DNA of 13,306 nucleotides from Fibrobacterota bacterium (lineage in GTDB: Bacteria; Fibrobacterota; Chitinivibrionia; Chitinivibrionales; JANQEN01): the NCBI GenBank assembly GCA_030619215.1, contig JAUXBV010000030.1, positions 1-13,306 on the forward strand, written 5' to 3'. Below the pieces are notes generated by a model. The model searched no databases. It worked only from the letters and a program-made list of their open reading frames with translations, and was not told where the DNA came from. This document shows, one piece after another, positions 6,901 to 13,306 of this stretch; the stretch's first letter is position 1, and every line of letters starts with the position of its first letter. The translations under genes were made by a program, and so were the position numbers.

Positions 6901-7112
6901 ACTGTCCCTGCATTTTTCTGGAAATCATAATCATACCATAAAGGCTTTAATCCGATATCCGCAAAAACTTTCGGAGTGCTATTTGTCGTCCAATTGTCCC
7001 CGCCAGGATCAAAAGGGTTACTTTGGGAATACTTCTCGTCCCTTATCGCACAACCGGCTAATACCAATAATAATCCGGTAATTATGCAATAATTTAAATT
7101 TTTTTTATTCAT
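3897..7112 (-). CDS. large lipoprotein of tandem fibronectin type III domains
   Basis: The protein has 1071 residues. A lipoprotein signal peptide ends at lipobox LAGC (Cys21), followed by a short linker with NPFDPGGDNW. The remainder is about 11 FN3-like domains of roughly 90 residues. The first (about 47-150) is degenerate; ten clear ones follow, with the repeating pattern ISW..V..A.GYYIYRS, then YYYK(I/V)(A/S)AY, and often a closing YGY. Domains 3-6 are especially alike. It ends about 15 residues after the last FN3 domain, with no enzyme or sorting domain. FN3 arrays typically act as spacers or binding modules in surface proteins, so adhesion or scaffolding is likely. I chose the ATG at 7112; a TTG at 7139 would give an implausible extension before the signal peptide. 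No good Shine-Dalgarno is seen. It is divergent from the VWA/KNH gene pair. Confidence 0.85.
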   Translation of the reverse strand: MNKKNLNYCIITGLLLVLAGCAIRDEKYSQSNPFDPGGDNWTTNSTPKVFADIGLKPLWYDYDFQKNAGTVSSSVFAYDKNGKYDTLTIIGLLGPSSDSMDTIFAITDSALDSTICFQNLKIATTYYYKFIAIDTWDSVGVASGNFTTPNGCPPDQVDSIVVTSYSSHISLTWYGENDYTKYKLYRANNKDGPFVSILDTISSSTYVSFSDYVDDYSVYYYVIATANVYGECRSKKEISGYKYSSSVSYPSYVSASDGTYSSHIYVSWASVSGAVKYYIHRGRSATTAYSIIDSTPYTYYRDTIRDTSTRFCYRISAANSKGYRSRPSYDYNYGYVQKLSSPYNVNASDGTYDSYIYISWSSVYNAAGYYIYRTLSSSGTYTYIGSTTSTNFVDSAQTMDTYYYKVAAYDINGRAGNLSSYNTGYIKRALNQPTSVTASQGTYDDYIAISWSAVANATGYYIYRSKTTDLDSFTVIDSTSSTGYNDSVPTADNYYYAIAAYDTLGRVSQKSSYAYGYLLHLSTPSISSISKGTYYNYILLNWGSVNGADGYYIYRSDNGSNDPYELIDSTDTTVYKDSSITDTIFYYYKIAAYTSTGKVSPQSSPDYGYLKRFSFPTNIVASQYDYKNKITLSWDMVPTATGYNVYRSTSSSGVYDQIATVSTNFYEDKALDTCNYYYYKVSSLKGVSETLKSAYVIGYRLGWPPNFSVKGYSGYITLSWSSINSTKVEGYYIYRSFDGNSFTRITVVSSSNISSYKDTVIDYTAYYYKISSFSLQDESDYSPVSSSQMLPERPANLTAQSYPTHVALTWDPSAGAESYNVYRGTSISGQIIIATVQQPLYNDSSLTTSTKYYYSVTAVNKGGETTKSNSTYAGIIIKPSAPLNLTASGTTEHIYLQWYQNTSDDVVGYCIYRSSDSGNTYSPIDTAFTQTFYDYATSGRLFYYKVSAYNNAGEGDKSDSVSARRFPPEAPERITIGSEQYTTHIPLTWSSSTGAAGYNIYRAVSADSSYQKLATITATSYNDSTVLADTIYYYRISAYNIAGESELSSYVSGKKLSTQPPPLRLESYRKP

Positions 7113-7533
7113 TGGGTGTAAAGATAATGGGTTTGTCAAAATCCTTAAGCCTTTAATGAGTAATTACAAACTCATACGTCTCCTTTATTATAAAATACCT
7201 CTGGTGCAATAAGCTGATACGCCCTCGCATCTTTTGGGTATATCTTTTCCAAAGAGTATAGGTACTATTCAATACTTATATATATAAATAATATAAACTA
7301 TATATTGAGATTGTGTATATATATTTTACTATTTATCAATTAAAAAATGGTGGAAAATTTTTCCGTTTCAGTATATAATATTATTGTTACATTAAAAATA
7401 TAAAGACTTACTACCAATCTGTTTTTTATAATAATAAAAATATTGTAACATTATGTGTTATATTTACATATAATGGAACAATTCTTAATAAACCGGTATG
7501 CACCCGGATACCATTTAATTGGAGATCTGCCCC
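7113..7533. other. AT-rich divergent intergenic region
   Basis: This 421-bp gene-free stretch lies between the minus-strand FN3 gene and the plus-strand VWA gene, with long A/T runs at 7270-7450. It holds a minus-strand TATAAT (7187-7192) without a clear -35, and the palindrome GGAAAATTTTTCC (7352-7364). TGTTACA (7385-7391) and TGTAACA (7444-7450) are inverted copies 52 bases apart. Both sets of surface genes could be co-regulated from here. Confidence 0.6.
7469..7474 (+). promoter_or_regulatory. candidate -10 box for the VWA/KNH operon
   Basis: A perfect TATAAT lies about 60 bases upstream of the ATG at 7534. The 17-base-spaced -35 position holds only TAACAT; TTGTAA at 7443-7448 is 20 bases away. 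Activator dependence is possible. Confidence 0.4.
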
Positions 7534-9828
7534 ATGATATCCAAAAGGAAACACACACACTGCGTGAATGCCCTTATATTATCGTTACTGCTTCTATTAT
7601 CTGTTTCTTCGCTCAATTTCAGTAACATAAAAGATGTCAAAGCCTCACGAACAATCACGACATTAGGCAGTGGCGGCCCAAACGGCCCCGACACCCTCGA
7701 AGCAAAGCTTCTCTTTTTTGCCGAGGGTAAATATGACACGGTATGGCAGATCGACACTATCTATGACACTACCCGCCTTCCTCTTGACATCATACTTGCC
7801 GTTGACCTCAGTTTGTCGATGTCGTGGATTGACAGTATTGCCAATCCAGACCGGTGGCCGCGGATTGCATGGGCAAAACTGGCTGCTCTCAAATTTTTTG
7901 ATTTCTTTGACAGTCTTACTGCCGAGGACCGTTTATCGGTAATGGGGTGGACAGCGGCCGGCACCGGATCCACGCTTCCCGATACAGCAAATACAGACCG
8001 GTATTACCAGAAATGGCTCCCCTTTATCTCCGATTTTGATAACATACGTGCATTTATCCGTGACAGCCTGTTCATTGACAGCACCGGCAGGTATGTTGAT
8101 ACCTTTGACGGCAAGACACTGGTGATCCGGGACAATATCCCCAACGGCAATTTTACCAGCACCCCCCTGCGTATTTCGAGTATATGCGCAATGCAGCGCC
8201 TGGCAAACTTCGGAAGGCCCGATGCTATTAAAGCATTGATAATGCTTACCGACGGCGCCAACAATGACGGCATGGACATGACTGTGACAACCGCCATTAT
8301 CGACAGCCTGACACAGGCAAAGGAGACGCAATTTTTCGGTATTGGTTTTATGTCCGGCGATACTGCCGAGCTGTGTTCCCTATCCAGCGCAGGCGGCGGC
8401 AGCTTTTACAATGCAACCAACCCTGCTGAGCTCGACTCAGCTTATGCCAAGCTGGCACGCCAGTTGGTGGATATTCAGATCGACACCTCTTTTACCACAG
8501 AACCCATTTTGGTTAAACCTGACACGGTATTTGTACCGAATGATGTCGTACTTGCCATAGACCTCAGCGGCTCAATGGATGAAACCGACGGCTCAGGCCA
8601 CTGGCGTATCGCCTGGGCCAAAGTTGCGGCCCTGGGTTTTCTGGACAGCCTTAAAACGAGCGACAGGGTTGCAATTCTGGGGTGGACAGGCAATAACGGG
8701 ATCAGGCTTACCGATACTTCGAATGTCAATGCCTATTATCAAAAGTGGTGTCACTTTACTTCCCAGTTTGACCTGGCCGGGGCATTTATCTGTGACGAAA
8801 TCTACCTTGACGGCAGCAGGCGAACAGACACTATCAATGGAATGTCAATAGTTATCCAGGATAATATTCCCACAGGCTCATTCGGTTATACACCCCTGCG
8901 CATATCGAGCATTGTTGCATCGACCTTTCTTTCGCGTTACGGAAGGCCGGAAGCAAACAAGTTAGTGATAATGCTTACTGACGGTGAGAATAACGATAAC
9001 GAATTACTCAGTACTGCTGAAAATTTTCTTGACAGCCTCAAGCGTGTGCAGGGCCTGCAATTCCACACTATCGGATTCATGAACGGCGATGTTACGGAAT
9101 TGAATGCGCTTGCTCTTTCAGGAGGCGGGATCTTTTATGACGCCAAGAGCAGCACGGATCTGCTGAATGCCTATGCCTCCCTGGCAAACATGATGGTTCT
9201 TGAAAAAATTGCGGCTCATAAACTGACGATACAGGAGGTTATCCAAACCCCTCCACTTTACTATATAGAGGGGTCACAGAAAACAACCGACAGCAGCTCC
9301 GTATTAGCCCAGAGTTTCGATAACTTTCAGGATGCGATAGGGAACACCGTCATGCGATGGAATTTTAAAAATATACGGTACTGGGGAAAGGCAGAGGTAA
9401 GCTATGAAATCATTGCGGTAAACGGCGGCGATCCAATGATCGGTGTTGACTCCACACATACAACAACAGGTTTCTGGTCGCAGATGGTCTATACCGATAA
9501 TAATTACAATTCCATAACCATCAACCTGAAACCCTCCGGAGGAAGCACGCCTGTCTATGTTAAACCGGATGCCGCCGCTGATCCAATGCGGTTACATTTT
9601 TCAGGAAAATTGAGAACCATCTGGATACAGGCACAGGAAAATACAGAAGTAGGACTAAAACTGTACGAGCTCAATGGAAGAATCGTTTACGATGCAAAAG
9701 GAGTCTGTGTATCTGAAAATAACCTGGTACGATTCCAAATACCTTCTCATATTTCAGCCGGCGTATATATTACCTCTGTCTCTATCAAAAATATTGAGTT
9801 GCGGAAAAAAATCTACCTGAATCGATAA
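7534..9828 (+). CDS. secreted protein with two tandem VWA domains and a C-terminal sorting domain
   Basis: The protein has 764 residues. A signal peptide (about 1-30) has a basic start and a Leu-rich core. VWA domain 1 (about 80-307) has MIDAS motif DLSLS (D91), TPLRISS (T210) and LTDG (D240). VWA domain 2 (about 332-555) repeats it with DLSGS (D343), T453 and D483, so both metal sites look intact. The two domains are clear duplicates about 245 residues apart and share an inserted segment with DNIP.G.F before TPLRISSI. After a linker domain, residues about 685-764 contain LYELNGRIVYD, SAGVYIT and the ending KKIYLNR, typical of a type IX secretion sorting domain. VWA domains bind ligands through Mg2+, which suggests a surface adhesion or interaction role. 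ATG 7534 has GGAG 9 bases upstream and is preferred over a TTG at 7519. The KNH/PPC lipoprotein gene follows after 22 bases. Confidence 0.87.
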   Translation: MISKRKHTHCVNALILSLLLLLSVSSLNFSNIKDVKASRTITTLGSGGPNGPDTLEAKLLFFAEGKYDTVWQIDTIYDTTRLPLDIILAVDLSLSMSWIDSIANPDRWPRIAWAKLAALKFFDFFDSLTAEDRLSVMGWTAAGTGSTLPDTANTDRYYQKWLPFISDFDNIRAFIRDSLFIDSTGRYVDTFDGKTLVIRDNIPNGNFTSTPLRISSICAMQRLANFGRPDAIKALIMLTDGANNDGMDMTVTTAIIDSLTQAKETQFFGIGFMSGDTAELCSLSSAGGGSFYNATNPAELDSAYAKLARQLVDIQIDTSFTTEPILVKPDTVFVPNDVVLAIDLSGSMDETDGSGHWRIAWAKVAALGFLDSLKTSDRVAILGWTGNNGIRLTDTSNVNAYYQKWCHFTSQFDLAGAFICDEIYLDGSRRTDTINGMSIVIQDNIPTGSFGYTPLRISSIVASTFLSRYGRPEANKLVIMLTDGENNDNELLSTAENFLDSLKRVQGLQFHTIGFMNGDVTELNALALSGGGIFYDAKSSTDLLNAYASLANMMVLEKIAAHKLTIQEVIQTPPLYYIEGSQKTTDSSSVLAQSFDNFQDAIGNTVMRWNFKNIRYWGKAEVSYEIIAVNGGDPMIGVDSTHTTTGFWSQMVYTDNNYNSITINLKPSGGSTPVYVKPDAAADPMRLHFSGKLRTIWIQAQENTEVGLKLYELNGRIVYDAKGVCVSENNLVRFQIPSHISAGVYITSVSIKNIELRKKIYLNR

Positions 9829-9850
9829 GGGTATCGATGAAGAGAGCTCC

Positions 9851-12800
9851 ATGAGATCAGATTATCTAAAATGGCTGAGTATATCCCTGTTCTTAATTAT
9901 ACTGCTGGTCGGCTGTACTGATACGGGAATTGATCCTTCAGATCCCGGGCAGTATTCGATTGAAGTAACGGCACCGGGATCAGCGGGAGCCACATGGTAC
10001 GCCAATGTAAACTATACTATTAACTGGAAAAGCAAACTGCCTGCCGGAGACCTCGTTGCCATTGATCTTTACAAGGATACCGCTAAAATTATAACCATTG
10101 CAAAGGAGACGCCGGATGACAGCTCATACTCCTGGACACTGCCTTTGAATGTGACCACCGGATACGACTATCTGATAAAAATAACAAGCAGGTCAATAGA
10201 GTCTGCTTATGGCTTAAGCAAAAATATCACCATTATAAACAATTATGACGAATATGAGCCTGATGATAATCCGGCTCTTGCAACGCTCATCGACACCAAT
10301 GGAACAAGTCAACACCATACCATATCAAAAAGCGATGTTGACTGGCTGAAATTTAGTGCAACAAAAGACAGGACATACCTTATCAACGCACACGGTAATG
10401 CATACCCAAACCTCAAGCTGTATAAAACAGACGGGACAACGCCTATTGCAGACAGCAGCAATGGTGGGGCGGATTCAAATGCCACAGCTATATGGACATG
10501 CCCCGCCAATGGAACATATTACTGCAGAATTACCTCAACCCGCAGTGACTCGCTACTACCCTATTCAGTTAATGTCAGTGCCGGCGATGCCATTCTTACG
10601 ATAGTATCACCCGGGAGCGGATCGAGCTTTTATGGCGGCAGCCCGATTGCCATATCATGGAATAGATCAAGTAATACAGGTAATCATGTTTCATTATCCC
10701 TCTATAGAAATGATACCCTTGTTGAAACGATCGGTAATACAATTTACAATTCCGGCTCCTGTTCATGGACTATTCCCTATTCATTACCTACATCATCAAA
10801 ATACCGTATTAAAATCGCAAGCCACCTTGACACATCAATAAACGATTACAGCGGCTACTTCACTATCAACAAGCCAACATACTCATTCACTATAACGGCA
10901 CCTAGCGCGAATACCAAGTGGAGCACAGGAACTGTCAACACAATCGCCTGGAGCTATTTAAGCGATTTTGATTTTAATGTGAATATAGAATTATACGACA
11001 GTGCCGCCTATATCGGAAACATCGCTGCAAACGTTAAAATATCAGGCCGTTCTTTTAGCTGGAGGATTCCCTCATCCCTGCAAACATCATCAAAGTATAG
11101 AATAAAAATGGTTAATCCAAACGATCCTTCGGTCTATGACTATAGCGATTATTTCACGATTACGTATGTCCCGAGCAGCCTGGTGATTACCACACCATCG
11201 GCAAGTAACAACTGGGAAACCGGTACTCAGAATGTAATATACTGGACTTACAGCGGCAATGTGGGAAACTTCGTGAGGCTGGATCTCCATGACAGCACCT
11301 CATTAGTAAAGAATGTTGTCGGCGGCACATCGACCACCAAAAAGGAGTATAACTGGGCAATCCCCCCGAGCATATCGACCGGTAAATACCGCCTTAAAAT
11401 CACCTGTGTTGAAGATACAACGCTCTATGGTTTCAGTGAATTTTTTACCATAACAAAAATACCCGCATCAATTACGGTAATAACGCCGTGCAGCACCGAC
11501 GTATGGGATGTTATATCCACCTACACCATTAACTGGTCTTTTTCCGGAATGAGCGGCAGCTATATTACGATTGAGTTGTATAATGACTCAACGCTGGAAA
11601 CGACCGTATCATCATATACTTCCGTCAACGACAGCAGTTACTCATGGTCATTACCATCGGATTTAGTCGGCGGTGACAGGTATCGCATAAAGACAATATG
11701 CAACGGTGATTCAACGGTATTTGACTACAGCGACTATTTTACCATCATACCGATACCGAACCGTATCACCGTCACCTCCCCTGTGGCTACCTCGCAATGG
11801 AATACCGGTACCACCTATTCCATACGATGGACCTACACGTTAAATCCCGGCCCCTATGTAAAAATCGAGCTGTATGACTCATCAGCGTATTTACAAACGA
11901 TTGATTCGGGCGTCTCCACGAGCAGCCAGGCATATTCATGGGCGGTGCCTTCAAACCTGGATTCGAGCGAGCTCTATCAGGTTAAGGTGAGCAGCACAAC
12001 AATTGACTCAGTATTCGACTACAGCGACACCTTTACTATTGTGTACATCCCTTCAGGAATCAATATTACGACGCCGACCACCGGGACAAACTGGACAGCC
12101 GGCTCGTCGCATTATATTTACTGGAGCTCGGTGGGGACTGTGCCGGGTAATTATGTGTCGGTTCACCTGTACGATTCCACAACCTGGGTCACAACCATTG
12201 CCACAAATGTAAACCGGCTCAACGGCATGTACAACTGGGCGATACCGTCTACTATAACAGGCGGCAACCGGTGCCGTATAAAGATTATGAGCACCACCGA
12301 TACCACTGTGGACGGTTTCAGCAATTACTTTACAATTACGGAGCAGCCGAAACGCCTGACCGTCACGGTACCTAATAATACCACCTTATGGAAAGTATGC
12401 GAGAATAACTCGATCTACTGGACCTATATCGGCTCTCCTGGGCCGCATATCAAAATAGAACTATACGATTCATCATTATTTGTTCATACCGTAACCGCAA
12501 GTGTCAATACGACTAACAACACGTATCTCTGGTTAGTGCCGACATCGTTGAAATCCAGCAGCAAATACCAGATAAAGGCTACCAGCACAACCATAGACAC
12601 CGTTTTCGATTACAGCGAAACCTTTACAATAGAAAACCCGGTGATAAACGACCAGTATGAGCCTGACAGCGTTTACACCTTGGCTACCCTGATCGCCAAA
12701 GGCGGCCCTGCCCAGACCCATGCCCTGTCAGCGGAAGATGTTGACTGGCTGAAGTTCAATGCGGACAGCGGAACAACCTATACGATCTCCACCGACGGGT

Positions 12801-12994
12801 CGCTGGACACCTACCTGAACCTGTTCAGCATCAATGGAACAACCCTGCTCGACAGCGATGACGACAGCGGTACAGCCCTCAATGCCCTGATAGCATGGGT
12901 ATGCCAGACAAGCGGAACCTACTATTTCCGCGTCCATGGAAACTTCAAGGGGCGCGGTCCCCTGGCCGGATACTATACGGTTTCAGTTCGGTGA
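9851..12994 (+). CDS. large lipoprotein with Kre9/KNH-like repeats and two PPC-like domains
   Basis: The protein has 1047 residues. The signal peptide ends at lipobox LVGC (Cys22). Repeat 1 (about 33-130) is followed by a PPC-like domain (about 132-246), then seven more repeats of about 97 residues (247-930) and a second PPC-like domain (931-1047) at the C terminus. The repeats read I.VT.P.....W..G....I.W, then V.IELYDS, Y.W.(I/V)P, YRIK and (F/G).YSDYFTI; this matches my recollection of the Kre9/KNH Ser-Thr-rich family (Pfam PF10342). Both PPC-like domains contain YEPD, DVDWLKF and GTYY.R. PPC domains usually sit at the ends of secreted peptidases, but no peptidase is present here. The gene follows the VWA gene by 22 bases, with GAAGAGAG before the ATG, so the two are likely co-transcribed and act together at the cell surface. 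Family assignment is moderate to good; function is inferred. Confidence 0.83.
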   Translation: MRSDYLKWLSISLFLIILLVGCTDTGIDPSDPGQYSIEVTAPGSAGATWYANVNYTINWKSKLPAGDLVAIDLYKDTAKIITIAKETPDDSSYSWTLPLNVTTGYDYLIKITSRSIESAYGLSKNITIINNYDEYEPDDNPALATLIDTNGTSQHHTISKSDVDWLKFSATKDRTYLINAHGNAYPNLKLYKTDGTTPIADSSNGGADSNATAIWTCPANGTYYCRITSTRSDSLLPYSVNVSAGDAILTIVSPGSGSSFYGGSPIAISWNRSSNTGNHVSLSLYRNDTLVETIGNTIYNSGSCSWTIPYSLPTSSKYRIKIASHLDTSINDYSGYFTINKPTYSFTITAPSANTKWSTGTVNTIAWSYLSDFDFNVNIELYDSAAYIGNIAANVKISGRSFSWRIPSSLQTSSKYRIKMVNPNDPSVYDYSDYFTITYVPSSLVITTPSASNNWETGTQNVIYWTYSGNVGNFVRLDLHDSTSLVKNVVGGTSTTKKEYNWAIPPSISTGKYRLKITCVEDTTLYGFSEFFTITKIPASITVITPCSTDVWDVISTYTINWSFSGMSGSYITIELYNDSTLETTVSSYTSVNDSSYSWSLPSDLVGGDRYRIKTICNGDSTVFDYSDYFTIIPIPNRITVTSPVATSQWNTGTTYSIRWTYTLNPGPYVKIELYDSSAYLQTIDSGVSTSSQAYSWAVPSNLDSSELYQVKVSSTTIDSVFDYSDTFTIVYIPSGINITTPTTGTNWTAGSSHYIYWSSVGTVPGNYVSVHLYDSTTWVTTIATNVNRLNGMYNWAIPSTITGGNRCRIKIMSTTDTTVDGFSNYFTITEQPKRLTVTVPNNTTLWKVCENNSIYWTYIGSPGPHIKIELYDSSLFVHTVTASVNTTNNTYLWLVPTSLKSSSKYQIKATSTTIDTVFDYSETFTIENPVINDQYEPDSVYTLATLIAKGGPAQTHALSAEDVDWLKFNADSGTTYTISTDGSLDTYLNLFSINGTTLLDSDDDSGTALNALIAWVCQTSGTYYFRVHGNFKGRGPLAGYYTVSVR

Positions 12995-13306
12995 TGCAAA
13001 TACAATTTTCTGAAATAATGGCGGCTTTGTTAAGGCTCCCTCTTTATTAAAGTGTTTTGTGGAAAACCCCTGCCTCGGATGAGAGGTATAGTATTTTTAT
13101 TTCTAAACCATTTCTCAATAACTGCAAGGCGATTTAAAAATTGCTTTTATGGCAGGAGATATTATCGGTTACGCTGAGTTCAGCTTTTGTAAGCTTAAAT
13201 ATTATACCCACCCAAAAGCTGCAACGTTTTTGTTGAAAAACGTTTTTTCTCTAATAATTCATAACTTCTTGCAAAGGGGCTTGAAAAAACTCATAACACT
13301 ACTTTA
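12995..13306. other. gene-free 3' stretch
   Basis: This 312-bp stretch holds no convincing gene. An ATG overlapping the previous stop gives only 18 codons. Weak hairpins occur near 13137-13152 and at 13173-13184. The strong terminator at 13223-13248 is the only clear element. Confidence 0.6.
13223..13248 (+). terminator. strong intrinsic terminator
   Basis: AACGTTTTT (13223-13231) pairs perfectly with AAAAACGTT (13236-13244) around a GTTG loop, followed by TTTT and then CT-rich sequence. The T tract lies on the plus side, so it would end plus-strand transcripts, most likely the VWA/KNH operon, with a 3' UTR of about 230 bases. Confidence 0.75.

Noticed and set aside
3897..7112. Regular spacing of about 270 bases, considered as a CRISPR-like or satellite repeat
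   Set aside because: The periodicity is explained by FN3 domains in an intact reading frame; there are no conserved short repeats with unique spacers.
7270..7450. AT-rich stretch as a replication origin
   Set aside because: No DnaA-box-like series or iterons and no replication gene nearby; it is better explained as a divergent promoter region.
7551..7560. (AC)5 tract early in the VWA gene, possible phase-variation repeat
   Set aside because: Only five dinucleotide units are present, too few to expect frequent slippage, and they encode an ordinary part of the signal peptide.
12994..13050. 18-codon frame whose ATG overlaps the KNH lipoprotein stop
   Set aside because: It is too short and has no family signal; a TGATG overlap of this kind is easily produced by chance.

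Overview
The window looks like a chromosomal segment from a Gram-negative bacterium of the FCB group (Fibrobacterota, Chitinivibrionia or a relative). The clues are two large lipoproteins with clear lipoboxes, one carrying an NPFDPGG motif just after the lipid-anchored Cys; a secreted protein ending in what reads as a type IX secretion (Por-type) sorting domain; and long arrays of FN3 and Kre9/KNH-like beta-sandwich repeats. The phylum is inferred from protein style, not proven.

Left part (1-3860). The window opens inside a tRNA-Glu(CTC) gene whose 5' end lies outside. A small accessory module on the minus strand follows. It holds a complete tripartite HipB-HipS-HipT toxin-antitoxin operon with overlapping genes, its own AT-rich promoter and two inverted repeats that could be HipB operators. 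Next comes a solitary AAA ATPase of the DUF4143 family with a near-consensus promoter and two CRP-like dyads upstream. Short GCCC-rich repeats occur at both edges of this module, next to the tRNA, which fits an old tRNA-targeted insertion. No integrase is present in the window.

Right part (3897-12994). Three large cell-surface genes flank an AT-rich divergent intergenic region. On the minus strand is a 1071-residue lipoprotein made almost wholly of about 11 FN3 domains. On the plus strand, a likely two-gene operon encodes a secreted protein with two tandem VWA domains and a C-terminal sorting domain, then a 1047-residue lipoprotein with 8 Kre9/KNH-like repeats and 2 PPC-like domains. No catalytic domain is visible in any of the three, so adhesion or cell-envelope scaffolding is the most reasonable reading. 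A strong intrinsic terminator lies about 230 bases after the last gene.

The most unusual items are the compact HipBST module with a zinc-ribbon HipT, a perfect 13-bp inverted repeat inside hipT, the regulatory layout in front of the ATPase, and the VWA / KNH-PPC / FN3 surface cluster.
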